Source: Nitrospirales bacterium (GTDB lineage Bacteria > Nitrospirota > Nitrospiria > Nitrospirales > UBA8639). Taken from it: a DNA stretch of 64,000 nucleotides. The notes beneath the pieces were generated by a model that saw only the letters and a program-made list of their open reading frames with translations, was not told where the DNA came from and did not search any database. The stretch is taken from assembly GCA_029261295.1 (NCBI GenBank), contig JAJDBP010000036.1, forward strand, positions 16,610 through 80,609, written 5' to 3'. The translations under genes were made by a program, and so were the position numbers. Position 1 is the stretch's first letter, and each line of letters opens with the position of its first letter. Below, piece by piece: positions 1 through 9,168 of the stretch.

Positions 1-1086
1 TCGTTCTTCCATCGTAGTCATGAAATTGGTGCTGCGGCTCTCCAACTGCCGTCATCTTTAAAGCATCTTTTGATTGTCGGTCCACCAGGTTCAGGAAAAA
101 GTCATCTGATCAGCACCTTGGGTTCCAGCTGCTCCGTATTAGATATCCATTCAAGTTATGGAAAAGAAGCATGGGCAGAAGACATGGTCGCCTCTCTCCC
201 TAACCAGACAACCGCCGTCATTCTGGATCATTTCGAATATCAATGGGATAATCTTCTCCATAGAAAAGAAAAGGGCATCCTTGTCGAACGTCTGCTTGCT
301 CTAGGCTTAAAGATTTGTATTGTGTCGACAAAAGATCCGTTGGAATGGACGAGATCTCCCCTGGTAGCTTCCCTTGATCAAGACATGACACATGCCTATT
401 GGGTTGATCTCCTGGGATCCTTTGGGTTTAGCCATTTTGCCCCTAGTCGAATGGAAGCTCTACTACAGGAATGGCTTCACCCACAAACCGAATCTTTGGG
501 AGGAGCAGGTCCAATACTTCCAGTCAAACATTGCTTATATCAAGAGGCACTCCCAACACTTCATTTAGAATGTCTAGGGAAATGGATTCGCTCCAATCCA
601 GAATGGGCTACATGGACGCCCAGGCAAATGACCGAACAATTTCTCCAACTTGGATGGCCGTATTATCAGTCCCTATGGCAATCTTGCTCCCTGACTGAAA
701 AAGTCGCGCTCTATCATATTGCGGTAGACGGCTATGTACATGCGGACAATCCAGAATTAATCTCCTTATCTCAAAAAGGATTCATTCGGCTCACTCCTGA
801 CCTACAACTGATGAATGAAAGTTTTCGGCAATGCATTCTGCAATTGGGGGCGAATGCTTATTTATCAAAATGGGAAAAACAGACTCGCACAGATACCTGG
901 GGACAATTAAAATGGCCGTTTCTTTTTATTTTTGGCGCCGTTCTCCTCTTTTTCTTTTTCACCCAGCAAGAATTCAAAAATTCATTTATTACATTAATTT
1001 CCCTCTTGCCAATTCTTCTCCCTGCCCTGCCTGATCTACCGGCCCTCTTAACCGTTTCCAAGAATACTCAAAGCACTTCGAGCTAG
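1..1086 (+). CDS. P-loop ATPase-like protein with C-terminal membrane segment (5' partial)
   Basis: The frame is open from base 1 without a start codon, so the true start lies outside the window. The visible product is about 361 residues. A Walker A motif GPPGSGKS lies near residue 27, and a Walker B-like stretch TAVILDHFE follows about 60 residues later, so it should bind ATP or GTP. The middle is soluble with no motif I recognise. The C-terminus has two closely spaced hydrophobic stretches (FLFIFGAVLLFFFF and FITLISLLPILLPALP), suggesting a membrane-anchored NTPase. The fold is AAA-like or DnaA/Hda-like at best; the function is unknown. The call rests on the Walker motifs and the long uninterrupted frame. 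Confidence 0.75.
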   Translation, partial: SFFHRSHEIGAAALQLPSSLKHLLIVGPPGSGKSHLISTLGSSCSVLDIHSSYGKEAWAEDMVASLPNQTTAVILDHFEYQWDNLLHRKEKGILVERLLALGLKICIVSTKDPLEWTRSPLVASLDQDMTHAYWVDLLGSFGFSHFAPSRMEALLQEWLHPQTESLGGAGPILPVKHCLYQEALPTLHLECLGKWIRSNPEWATWTPRQMTEQFLQLGWPYYQSLWQSCSLTEKVALYHIAVDGYVHADNPELISLSQKGFIRLTPDLQLMNESFRQCILQLGANAYLSKWEKQTRTDTWGQLKWPFLFIFGAVLLFFFFTQQEFKNSFITLISLLPILLPALPDLPALLTVSKNTQSTSS

Positions 1087-1310
1087 CTCCTTCAATAACA
1101 GAGCATCCCCCTTCTTCCTACTAGACCTTCATTTTTTACCTGCTTGCCGGTAGACCTTGCCGAGTAATGTAAAGCTTTGCCAAAAAACTCCTAAAAAATC
1201 ATCATTTAAAAGGAATTTCTGAATATTTTCATTCCTATAGTAATGGCACAATTCTTGGGTATTCTAAAAAGTAACGGCACAGATTCTTTTCTCATAACCA
1301 GAGGTTGTTC

Positions 1311-1511
1311 ATGAATGATGCTGAGTATTTAGACAAAGAAGATCAAGAAAAAGCAGTAGAAATTCGCATAGAAGATGTCATATATCGCTCAGATGAAAGT
1401 CCTGCCGTAGTCTTAGCTATTAAACGAACCTGCTCTCTCAGTGGAGAATGTAAAACTGGCCATGTGACTCTTGGGCAAGAAAACACCCTCCGCCTCTACC
1501 TCGAAACCTAA
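1311..1511 (+). CDS. small acidic hypothetical protein
   Basis: A 66-residue frame starts at ATG 1311, with GAGG at 1301 as a possible ribosome site; an in-frame TTG at 1305 is the alternative start. The product is acidic at the N-terminus (MNDAEYLDKEDQEK) and has two cysteines in a CSLSGEC arrangement that could be a metal or redox pair. No family is recognised. Upstream is about 220 bp of non-coding sequence. The residue pattern looks coding, but the frame is short, so this is moderate to low certainty. Confidence 0.45.
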   Translation: MNDAEYLDKEDQEKAVEIRIEDVIYRSDESPAVVLAIKRTCSLSGECKTGHVTLGQENTLRLYLET

Positions 1512-1647
1512 ACTATTTCTTTTCATACATTTTTTTCTTTTACCTCGCATACACTGAATCGTTTTCCCCTTCGCTCCCTTTATTCACAGGATCGAAATTT
1601 CAAGGCTCTCATCTTACAGGGGAGGAGAAGGACATAAAATCGGGAAT

Positions 1648-2092
1648 TTACCCAGAATGTAGAACTCTACGAGCTGCCAGGATCTTCATGACAGATAATT
1701 GATTAGCATGTTTGAAGTATGCTTCAAATTTTTCTAACCCAATACGGCGATCTGCCGCTTTTAGAATATTGCCCATCCCAAAATGATCATTGGGGAATGG
1801 TTTCTTGAGAATGGCATCTTTTGGGGTATCCAGGTAGTCCCGAAGTAGAACATTCAGATCTCGAACTCCATAGGAATACGAATTTCCTCCACCTGGATAC
1901 AGTGTGGTCTTGTCGAGGAAATTTCCAGATGATCTCTTTGCCTAGCCGAACAGTAAATACACCTAAGACTTCAGGAAAAGTTCCATCATTGTGGGGAGAT
2001 GTTCGAATATCTGTGCAATGAACCTGTAAGGCCAAGCCTTTAAGGAAAAGATCTTCTATTTATTTTTTGAGTTTAGACCAACGCTTGGCCAT
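1648..2092 (-). pseudogene. SF0329-like small conserved protein, broken by a stop and a frameshift
   Basis: Read on the minus strand from ATG 2092, the product starts MAKRWSKLKK, meets an in-frame TAA, then continues IEDLFLKGLALQVHCTD and on through GKEIIWKFPR. The frame then shifts near 1915 and continues DKTTLYPGGGNSYSYG, HFGMGNILKAADRRIG and ends ILAARRVLHSG with a stop at 1648. The joined protein would be about 147 residues. The pattern (MxxRWSKLxK start, QIHC-like core, KEIIWxxP, ILKAADRRIG) matches my recollection of the SF0329 family of small proteins of unknown function. One frame shift and one stop are needed to restore it, so it is most likely decayed, although a sequencing error could explain one lesion. 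Confidence 0.75.
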
Positions 2093-2165
2093 ATTTTTTC
2101 AATGAAACCCTACAACTCAAAAAGAAAGTCCATTGAATGATTTCCTAGCGTGTTCTAAGCCCTCT

Positions 2166-2597
2166 CTAACTTTCTGGGAATAATCCTGGCCAGCCTTTTG
2201 GAGGGTTGGTTTGATGATGAAAGGTTGACTTCTCTCTATTAAAACATCGGCGAGACAAATTGGCAAAATCCCCATCCCGCCGTGGGTGCTCGACATATTC
2301 AAGCACTTCTTTGTTTTTAACAAAAAGCAGTAGGGCAATACTGTCACTCGTGGCAATCGTTGATTTCGCTTCGACCGGCCAGGCAAACCCCAAAAGGTCA
2401 TATCCATTCTTGGAGGTAGAATACGGTCCAAGAATACAGACCCGGTCCCAAGCCTGTGGAACCACCTTGGCAAGATTCACAAACGTTCTACCTGACGATT
2501 GAAATTGGCGGGTAATTTCTTCCGACGTGCCTTGTACGGTCGAATCACATGACCCAACCAGGAATAACAAAAAAAATAACTGGAAATATTTCATCAA
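2166..2597 (-). CDS. small lipoprotein, hypothetical
   Basis: The 143-residue product begins with a short signal sequence and a lipobox ending VGSC, giving a mature protein lipidated at Cys17. The mature part holds VPQAWDRVCILGPYS, a central LLGFAW and a hydrophobic SIALLLFV, and ends GWPGLFPES. I recognise no enzyme family. It probably faces the periplasm on the inner or outer membrane. An overlapping frame at 2117-2473 covers its C-terminal third and also looks protein-like near its end, so a frameshift late in the gene cannot be excluded. The neighbouring decayed gene on the same strand ends 73 bp downstream of it. Confidence 0.65.
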   Translation of the reverse strand: MMKYFQLFFLLFLVGSCDSTVQGTSEEITRQFQSSGRTFVNLAKVVPQAWDRVCILGPYSTSKNGYDLLGFAWPVEAKSTIATSDSIALLLFVKNKEVLEYVEHPRRDGDFANLSRRCFNREKSTFHHQTNPPKGWPGLFPES

Positions 2598-2865
2598 AAA
2601 AAGACGACGTCTAAGCTCAGAATAAAATCAAACCTATCAAAAATGGTTCTTTCGTATAGAGGCTAACTATTATATTTTTTTTGCCACAGATAGCCCTTCG
2701 GCTGCAAGTTGAATTGGCATTTTCCCGAGATTGGAATTGATCGTATTGTAGATGAATGAGCCCCATCCTAAAATAGACTTGTCCTCATTTTCACCAGGAG
2801 GGCATAAAATTCTCACCCAGATGGTCAATAAATATTGTGAGGAAAAGGCAAGAAAGAATGAAGCA

Positions 2866-3786
2866 CTACGCGTAAATGGTGGCCTTCAGTAATCTTTGCA
2901 AGCCATCCTCTAACGTAGTTATTTGTTGGGGATTTAAACCTGAAAAATACAGGTCAGTGTTCGCTTCGGAAAAGGGAATATCTCCATCCCTCGCTGGTTC
3001 ATGAAGAATGTCTAACTTCCGTTTAACGCAACCAGATAAGACATCGATCAGATGAAGTAAGCTCACGCTAGTTCCCGTGGCAATGTTACAAACTCCTGTC
3101 ATTTCCTTCTGCAGGGCCAGAACATTGGCCTTGGCAATGTCTTTTACAAAGATAAAGTCCCTCGTTTGAGATCCATCTCCAAACACCACAAGAGGTTGTT
3201 CCTCTTCAATCATTGAAATAAATTTACTGATGACCCCTGCATAAGAGGATTGTGGATCTTGTCGTGGACCATAAACATTAAAGTAACGAAGTCCTAAGAG
3301 AGAAAATGTACATTCCTGTGAAAATAATGCAGCATACTGGTCGTTGACATACTTCTCTAAACCATATGGAGAACAAGGTGTGGGAAAATCGGCTTCAGAT
3401 ACGGGCATTTTTTTTGGCTGGCCATACACTGCGGCACTTGAGGCATACACCATTCGTTGCACACCACATGAGCGTGCAGCTTGAAGAACATTGACAAAAC
3501 CGCCAATATTCGTGGAACAAGACTCTGAGGGATTATCTATTGAAGCCTGAACTGAGACTTGGGCTGCTAGATGGAGAACATGCGTGATACCCACCATAGC
3601 CTTCTGAACAGAGGCACCATTTCGAATATCGCCTTCTTGTATTTCGAGCAAATGATGGGTAGGTAAATATTTCCGAGATCCGGCAGAAAAATTATCTAAA
3701 ACACGGACAGGAATATTTGATTCAAGGAGCTGTTCAACTGAATGTGACCCAATAAAACCCGCACCACCAGTCACTAGGACATGCAT
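2866..3786 (-). CDS. NAD-dependent nucleotide-sugar epimerase/dehydratase (GalE-like)
   Basis: An extended short-chain dehydrogenase of 306 residues. The N-terminus has the Rossmann glycine motif GGAGFIGS, and the active-site pair YGLEK (YxxxK) follows an upstream SSAAVYG, the usual catalytic Ser/Tyr/Lys set. A second conserved region, LRYFNVYGPRQDP, is typical of UDP-glucose or UDP-N-acetylglucosamine 4-epimerases and related dehydratases. It should interconvert UDP-sugars in the cytoplasm for surface polysaccharide; the exact sugar cannot be read from sequence. The start at 3786 is supported by GGAGGAG just upstream. No polysaccharide genes adjoin it. Length is slightly under the usual 310-340. 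Confidence 0.92.
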   Translation of the reverse strand: MHVLVTGGAGFIGSHSVEQLLESNIPVRVLDNFSAGSRKYLPTHHLLEIQEGDIRNGASVQKAMVGITHVLHLAAQVSVQASIDNPSESCSTNIGGFVNVLQAARSCGVQRMVYASSAAVYGQPKKMPVSEADFPTPCSPYGLEKYVNDQYAALFSQECTFSLLGLRYFNVYGPRQDPQSSYAGVISKFISMIEEEQPLVVFGDGSQTRDFIFVKDIAKANVLALQKEMTGVCNIATGTSVSLLHLIDVLSGCVKRKLDILHEPARDGDIPFSEANTDLYFSGLNPQQITTLEDGLQRLLKATIYA

Positions 3787-3962
3787 GCTCTCCTCCTTTC
3801 TTTAAAGGCTGAGCAAAGTCAATGCCATCCTTAGGGTTCAGACTAATTCCATGGTTCTTGTAAGCCCAAGCGGTTGTTCACCTCAAACGAGTTCCTTATA
3901 ATGACCTGAAACATTAATCAATACATGCCATTTTACTTTCAAGTCAGACCTAAGGAGTATGA

Positions 3963-4640
3963 ATGATGGGAACCGCAACCGAAGAAAATGAAAAGACCGA
4001 AGTACAAGATGATCCGAAAGCCCGAGAACTGCTCAAGGCCGCATTTGAAAAAACTGCACGGTGGCAATCAGACTTCAAAGGATTTCAAGCTGATTTACGG
4101 GTCAATGTAAACGGGAAAGAAACCAAGGGAACCGTTACCGTCAAAGGCCCTCGAGATGTCACCGTGGTCATCGATGATGCTGATCTTCAAACCTGGGCAC
4201 AAAATCAAATTGGGATGATTGCGGTTCATCGAGGCCCGCGAAATTTTCAGGAGTCTGATGGCAAACACACCTTAACGCTAGGTGGGGAGGAAGGACATCC
4301 GCTAGGTCAACGACTCAACATTCAGGGAGACGGCATGGGTTCATGGTATCGGATTAAAGATAATCGCATTACCCAAATAAACCGCAATATGCCTCAAGCG
4401 GCTTTTACCATTAACGTCGAAGATAGTGCGATGACTCAAGATCAACAACATCTGACGACGCGATACACCGTCTATTATTTTTCCCCCAAGGATAGATCTC
4501 TGAAAAATGTCGATAGTTTTTCAGACACTCATATTCGAATAGACAACTCGGACCTTCCCGCTACTCGTCGGATTATTTCCTATGAAGAGGGAGAAATTGT
4601 CGCTCGAACATTAACCTTCGAGAATCACACTATGCTGTAA
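3963..4640 (+). CDS. DUF3386-like protein
   Basis: A 225-residue soluble protein without signal peptide. It opens with charged residues, then RELLKAAFEKTARWQSDFKGF and a beta-rich body, with repeated short strands such as GTVTVKGPRDVTVVI and FTINVEDSAMT. This layout (helical start, tryptophan, FxGF, then an eight- to ten-stranded beta region) matches my recollection of DUF3386, known mainly from cyanobacteria and of unknown function. AAGGAG at 3952 lies five bases before ATG 3963, which fixes the start. It is transcribed away from the epimerase gene and is followed by a terminator-like hairpin. The family assignment is from memory. Confidence 0.7.
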   Translation: MMGTATEENEKTEVQDDPKARELLKAAFEKTARWQSDFKGFQADLRVNVNGKETKGTVTVKGPRDVTVVIDDADLQTWAQNQIGMIAVHRGPRNFQESDGKHTLTLGGEEGHPLGQRLNIQGDGMGSWYRIKDNRITQINRNMPQAAFTINVEDSAMTQDQQHLTTRYTVYYFSPKDRSLKNVDSFSDTHIRIDNSDLPATRRIISYEEGEIVARTLTFENHTML

Positions 4641-4663
4641 GAGATAGGCAAAAAGGAAAAAAC

Positions 4664-4712
4664 AAAGAGGGAAGGGAATGAGAACGTGGGTTCTGTTCCC
4701 TTCTTCCTTTTT
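4664..4712 (+). terminator. probable intrinsic terminator after the DUF3386 gene
   Basis: GAGGGAAGGGAA at 4667-4678 pairs imperfectly with TTCCCTTCTTCC at 4696-4707, with a further small stem AGAAC/GTTCT in the loop, and T residues follow on the plus strand. It lies 24 bp after the stop of the DUF3386 gene. Confidence 0.55.
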
Positions 4713-4771
4713 ATGACACTGATATAATCTCACTTAAGAATCGCAGGAGAAAATTTCCTTACTAGGCAGCC

Positions 4772-5506
4772 TTATTCCCCTAAGCCCTGCCCACCAGTTC
4801 CTCCACCAAAGCCCCCAAAGTTTCCACCAAAGCCCCCCTGTCCCGTCCTCCAATATTCTCCACGTTTCCAACGAGGGAATGGATGCCGGCGTTCTGGACG
4901 AGTAAAACGCCACAGGGCATAGAACATGAGGAACACGGCTGTGAGATTCATCCAAAATCCAGCTGATCGCTTAGATGAACCCTTTGGTGTTGGAACAGGC
5001 GCCTCTCCCGCTAAAGTCACCAAGGTCAGTATTGACCGAGAGATGTTGGTCCCATAGTCTCCTGAAAGAAACATCGGTTGTAAGAAATTCATAGAAAGAG
5101 TATCCAGTTTTTCAGGAGTGACAACCGCTAAGAGGCTTTTACCTACAACTACCACTGCCTGTCGTTCTTTAACAGCTACCAACAGTAGCATGCCGCGTTC
5201 CTGTTGAGCCGTCCCTACACGCCAAGCTTCATACAACTTCGAAGCATAATCTTGCGCGTGACGAAGTGGATGAATGCTATCCATGGTCACGACGAGCATT
5301 TCTACCGCGGTATTGGTTTCTAAATCTTTGCAGACGGCCCGAATCTGTGCATACCATTCATCATCCAAGATTTGCGCATAGTCACTGACATAGCCCAATG
5401 GCGTTGGCAGCTCTGGTTCCTGAGGAGATAACGCCCAGGATGATGAACCAAGAAGGACCAAAAACGCGACAATCAGTCCAGCCGCTCTTGAGCAGGAAGG
5501 AATCAA
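4772..5506 (-). CDS. TPM-domain membrane protein (YgcG/Psb32-like)
   Basis: A 244-residue protein with an N-terminal signal peptide (LIVAFLVLLGSSSWA), a TPM domain (about residues 35-165, including GYVSDYAQIL, VEMLVVTMDSI and GTAQQERGMLLLVAVKERQAVVVVG), one transmembrane helix near residues 185-198 and a glycine-rich tail (GGFGGNFGGFGGGTGG). TPM proteins occur in bacterial envelopes and thylakoids and are linked to membrane-protein maintenance; the reaction is not settled. The start is TTG, overlapping the TGA stop of the upstream nucleotidyltransferase-like gene, so the two are probably translationally coupled. The glycine tail is typical of the family. Confidence 0.85.
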   Translation of the reverse strand: MIPSCSRAAGLIVAFLVLLGSSSWALSPQEPELPTPLGYVSDYAQILDDEWYAQIRAVCKDLETNTAVEMLVVTMDSIHPLRHAQDYASKLYEAWRVGTAQQERGMLLLVAVKERQAVVVVGKSLLAVVTPEKLDTLSMNFLQPMFLSGDYGTNISRSILTLVTLAGEAPVPTPKGSSKRSAGFWMNLTAVFLMFYALWRFTRPERRHPFPRWKRGEYWRTGQGGFGGNFGGFGGGTGGQGLGE

Positions 5507-6267
5507 AGCCGACCCTCTTGACGGATGTCTTGTATCCTTGTCATGAATCCTTCCAAATTTTGAAGATAGCGTTCATACACCTTCATCCATTCCAAGGAAC
5601 CAGGGCTACTCAATCCACGTTTAATTTTAAGTGTATCTAAAAAAATAGTTGGATCGAATTGTAGAGTGCTTGGAAGCGTTTCAAGAAGAGGGAGATCTTT
5701 TTCGATCGACGGTTGTCCGAGGCAATACAACAGACCACGAATAGATGGCATAACAGACGTAATAGACAGCATGAGCAAGGCCTGAATGGCTTCAATTCGA
5801 CCTTCTCCCTCAATAAATCGTTGACGTACACGCAGAAGATTGGCCATCAATTCATGTTCACATTGCCAACTTAACCGAGCAGTATTGACCTGAGTCTTAC
5901 CAAATGGATCCTGGCCAGATAAGAGGACATGACTCTCAGACATTTGCAAATACTCTAAAGGAAAAAGATTGGGAGACCTGGCCAGATCATCTTCCGTCAT
6001 CAGTAAGGGTGCGACAATCTGATGTTTCCCCCATTCTTGATGAAGTGTGCCGGTACGTTTTAAAATTTCAACTGAAAGGTCTCGAACAATCAAGAGTACA
6101 TTAATATTTGATCGACCTACGATAAAATCACCTCTTACTGCACTCCCAAAAAGAATGAGCCCTCCTAATTCAGATGTCCATTGTTGATTAATCTGGGCGA
6201 CAAAGCGCGTAAGAATATCTAAAATATCTTCCTGAAGATCTAGTGACTGGAGAGGAGAAAGAGACAT
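5503..6267 (-). CDS. nucleotidyltransferase-fold protein with altered active site
   Basis: A 254-residue protein with a pol-beta-type nucleotidyltransferase start, LGGLILFGSAVRGDF, near residue 40. In active members the next motif is SDxD, whose aspartates bind metal. Here it reads RSNINVLL, with both aspartates replaced by asparagine. The rest is helical and includes LFPLEYLQMSES and RQRFIEGEGRIEAIQ. I infer a catalytically weak or dead relative that may bind nucleotides or act as a partner. It sits 10 bp after the FAD monooxygenase gene and overlaps the TPM gene by bases, so these form an operon. The substrate is unknown. Confidence 0.75.
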   Translation of the reverse strand: MSLSPLQSLDLQEDILDILTRFVAQINQQWTSELGGLILFGSAVRGDFIVGRSNINVLLIVRDLSVEILKRTGTLHQEWGKHQIVAPLLMTEDDLARSPNLFPLEYLQMSESHVLLSGQDPFGKTQVNTARLSWQCEHELMANLLRVRQRFIEGEGRIEAIQALLMLSITSVMPSIRGLLYCLGQPSIEKDLPLLETLPSTLQFDPTIFLDTLKIKRGLSSPGSLEWMKVYERYLQNLEGFMTRIQDIRQEGRL

Positions 6268-6277
6268 AAAAAACGTC

Positions 6278-7552
6278 CTAGTTCGGTTGAGTATGAATAG
6301 GGATTTGATCGGCTTGTGGATCAGGCAAGAAACCCGCGGCTTGAAAACGGTCTATCCATCCAAACGGGGCTGTTGAGCGCAATCCAGCTGTGGCGGAAAG
6401 GACTTGATACTGCAAGCGCCGATTGCCATCCATGGTCCGAAAAACACGGTCTCTCAGCATTCCAAGAATGGGATTTCCTGTATTCCAAAAAAAGACTTCT
6501 TCATCAGCCAACTGCTGTAACATGGTGACCTGAGATCGACGCGCTCGTTCAAATGGCTTAAGCGAATCCGCAGACCAATCTTGTGATCGTTCACAATCTT
6601 CAAGAACATCTGCCAGGGAAACCGCATCAACCATGGCTTGCATCCTCCCTTGAGAGGCATGAGGATTCATCCCATGGGCGGCATCACCAATGAGCACCGC
6701 ATGATCGACTACCCAAGTTTTAGCTCGCACCCGTCCAGTGCCCATATAGGCTGTTTGCTTCCAATCGACAAATTCATCAAAGAGCTCTCCAAATTCTGGC
6801 GCAATACCTTTCCACTCCTCACGAAGCGGGGCGACCCCCTGTGCTTTTAACCTCACCAGGGAATCCGAGGAAACCATATATAATGCATAGACTTTTTTCC
6901 CTGCAGCTGGGAACAGACTTAAAATAGTTTGACGACCGACAAAATATTGGCCTTCATTCAACTCTGAAGTCGTATCCAAAGCCGCAACCAAATAACTTTC
7001 TTTATATCTATGTATTGAAGCAGAAATCCCCATAGCCTCACGGACCTGCGAAAACGGTCCGTCTGCTCCCACCACCACCTTTGCGCGGATCTGGACCGGT
7101 TTCCCCTCGATCTCGGCTTGGACACCAACAATTTTATTGTCTTCCAGAAGAAAGGATTGGAAGGTGCCCTGATACTTAAGGCCATTGGGATTTTCCATTT
7201 GAAGACAATCGAGAATGGTGTGATGAACCACGTTCGGCCACATCACTAAGGCTTGGTTAAATGGAGCCGGCAACATACCATAATCAATTGTACAAAGCCG
7301 CTCGCCTCCACATCTAAGAAAGTTGAATAACCTCACGGGTTTCGAGGCCTCTGCCGGGAGTGTTTTCAATAATCCCAAATTATGCAGTAAGGCCTGTCCG
7401 TTGGGTTGAAGAATTTCTCCCCTCAGTCCTTGGGGAGGCCCAGGTGCTTGTTCCAACACCAGATTGGCAATGCCTTTTCTTGCTAAGGCTATCCCAAGGA
7501 CCGCACCTCCACCTCCAGCCCCAACAATAAGAACAGTCGTTGTGAGATCCAT
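6278..7552 (-). CDS. FAD-dependent monooxygenase (UbiH/PHBH family)
   Basis: A 424-residue flavoprotein. The dinucleotide-binding motif is GAGGGGAVLG at the N-terminus, the mid-domain motif is VVGADGPFSQVR near residue 160, and the second FAD contact is LIGDAAHGMNPHASQG near residue 285. Together these define group A flavin monooxygenases, which hydroxylate aromatic or isoprenoid substrates using NAD(P)H and oxygen. The substrate is not evident: quinone-ring hydroxylation, or oxidation of a prenyl chain as in geranylgeranyl reductase relatives, are both possible. It is cytoplasmic or loosely membrane-associated. It lies in a same-strand run with an unknown upstream gene and the nucleotidyltransferase-like gene. 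Confidence 0.9.
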   Translation of the reverse strand: MDLTTTVLIVGAGGGGAVLGIALARKGIANLVLEQAPGPPQGLRGEILQPNGQALLHNLGLLKTLPAEASKPVRLFNFLRCGGERLCTIDYGMLPAPFNQALVMWPNVVHHTILDCLQMENPNGLKYQGTFQSFLLEDNKIVGVQAEIEGKPVQIRAKVVVGADGPFSQVREAMGISASIHRYKESYLVAALDTTSELNEGQYFVGRQTILSLFPAAGKKVYALYMVSSDSLVRLKAQGVAPLREEWKGIAPEFGELFDEFVDWKQTAYMGTGRVRAKTWVVDHAVLIGDAAHGMNPHASQGRMQAMVDAVSLADVLEDCERSQDWSADSLKPFERARRSQVTMLQQLADEEVFFWNTGNPILGMLRDRVFRTMDGNRRLQYQVLSATAGLRSTAPFGWIDRFQAAGFLPDPQADQIPIHTQPN

Positions 7553-7651
7553 ATTAAATTATCGGACTGGCATGGAAATTCAGCACAAACATGTGCAACA
7601 ATTTGGTCCTACATACTGGCAAGAAATAAAAGTGTGTTATGCCAAAAAATT

Positions 7652-8026
7652 CTACTCAGAAAAAATGGCTTGAAAGTATTCATCGGATTCTTCCCAAGCT
7701 TGGGGGAAAGAACCTGATAGCCAATCCCGCAAATACAATTTTTGTTGGTCCGACAACATACTTTTGATTTGGTGGGTACGTCCTTGGAGAGGCTGAAGAA
7801 ACCCGACCTTTTTTATAGGATCTAATGTGGCAGTTCGCACATAGACATTCGTGTAAGCTGAAGGGGTTTCCTCATCGCCATCTCCTTGCAGCCAAACCGA
7901 TAGGTACATATCCATTTGCAATCCTGAGCTATCCAAGGCCGGATCAGTATCATGGAATAATTCATTTTCCGTTTGCTCTAAAGGTACCGCTTCTTCAGCT
8001 CGAAATAAGAAATTCCGCTTCCACAT
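7652..8026 (-). CDS. conserved-looking hypothetical protein
   Basis: A 124-residue soluble protein with no signal peptide and an acidic composition. Recognisable stretches are MYLSVWLQGDGDEETPSAY, VYVRTATLDPIKKVG and LRDWLSGSFPQAWEES. No domain is recognised. It begins the minus-strand run leading to the FAD monooxygenase, 100 bp upstream of that gene. GGAAGTGACC lies close to the start ATG. The frame length and uniform composition support a real gene. Confidence 0.6.
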   Translation of the reverse strand: MWKRNFLFRAEEAVPLEQTENELFHDTDPALDSSGLQMDMYLSVWLQGDGDEETPSAYTNVYVRTATLDPIKKVGFLQPLQGRTHQIKSMLSDQQKLYLRDWLSGSFPQAWEESDEYFQAIFSE

Positions 8027-8282
8027 GGGGTCACTTCCTTACTTGTTAACATGAACAATTAGGCGAACAGGATACTGTCAAGGGATTTAGAAGAAAGTCA
8101 AGGAACAGACGATCTTTACTTTTTCTCAAGTTAGATATTTAAATTCCCTTCCATTTTGCGGTAGAATCCAAAACAATTCCCTTAGTAAGACTTCTGTTTT
8201 GAAATCCCCCTCCGATTATGGGAATATTCTTTCAACATTTTGGCCAACTCATTATTCCAGCTAATCGATGGAGGACCAATTC

Positions 8283-8939
8283 GTGAATACACCATGCACT
8301 AGGGTAAGACTATTATTGAGCCTCATGGGCGGAATTATTTTAGTGGGCTGTCAGGGCACCGGACAGACTGTGAATTTCGAACCCCGCGCTCTTGTTTCTT
8401 CTTCAAAGACCACTTCCGTTCATGAAGAGGATTTGACCATTCTTGTTGAACCCTTTCATGATGCCCGCCCTCAAAAACAACACCTCGGTGCTCGCACTCA
8501 TTTATGGGGAGGAGTCACCCATTTCAATGCATGGAATGGCCAAATTAGTGAAGGAATGGCAAATTTGGCAATCAAGTATCTAAAACAACGCAAGTGGAAG
8601 GCATCACGAACTGCTGGTCATGCCGAAGAAAAATCGCCCGCAACCGACGTAACTCTTACCGGAACGGTCTTATCCTTGAATGCTAACGCAAAAAGTGGAT
8701 TTGGGTTTACTGATATTACCGTTGATATGAAGGTTCGTTTTGAGGCCAAAAACACCGTTGATGGAAGCACCGTCAGGATGGTACTCGGAGCCAACGGATC
8801 TGATACCGTGGCAACTTTTGACTCCAAAGATGTCGATCGACTGATGAACCTGGTCGCAAAAGATTTGTATCACCAATTGTTTGAAGATATTGGGGTAAAA
8901 AACAAAACCTTTCATTTAAATTCAGGATCTCATTCCTAG
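8283..8939 (+). CDS. lipoprotein, hypothetical
   Basis: The preferred start is GTG 8283, because GGAGG at 8271-8275 lies eight bases before it and the product then begins as a normal lipoprotein signal; an in-frame ATG at 8268 is the alternative. The lipobox LVGC follows a hydrophobic stretch LLLSLMGGIILVGC. The mature part of about 195 residues holds DLTILVEPFHDARP, THFNAWNGQISEGMANLAIKYL and a beta-rich C-terminus (VTLTGTVLSLNANAKSGFG). This resembles envelope lipoproteins that carry a conserved 'EPFxDxR' stretch, such as YajG-like proteins, but I cannot assign a family. It stands alone between the minus-strand operon and the two-component genes. Confidence 0.75.
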   Translation: MNTPCTRVRLLLSLMGGIILVGCQGTGQTVNFEPRALVSSSKTTSVHEEDLTILVEPFHDARPQKQHLGARTHLWGGVTHFNAWNGQISEGMANLAIKYLKQRKWKASRTAGHAEEKSPATDVTLTGTVLSLNANAKSGFGFTDITVDMKVRFEAKNTVDGSTVRMVLGANGSDTVATFDSKDVDRLMNLVAKDLYHQLFEDIGVKNKTFHLNSGSHS

Positions 8940-9168
8940 CCTTCCATAGAAGAAATATGCAAAAATATTCCAAAGGTTTAAACTACACACGCATTTTTCT
9001 TTATCCACCTACTACATCGGAGGTAAAACCATCTACCAATTCTCATTTCCCTGAATAAGTAAGCCTTCTCCTAACATTTCTAGGATACGCCTTCTATTTC
9101 AACTTCTTTAAAGATTTTTATTTTTTCTGTCTTTATGAGGTGCCCTAACTAGAAATAAGGAGTGGTGA

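Noticed and set aside
2117..2473. Overlapping frame of 118 residues in the lipoprotein gene
   Set aside because: The lipoprotein frame has the signal and lipobox and continues without a break; the other lacks a start context, although its end is mildly protein-like.
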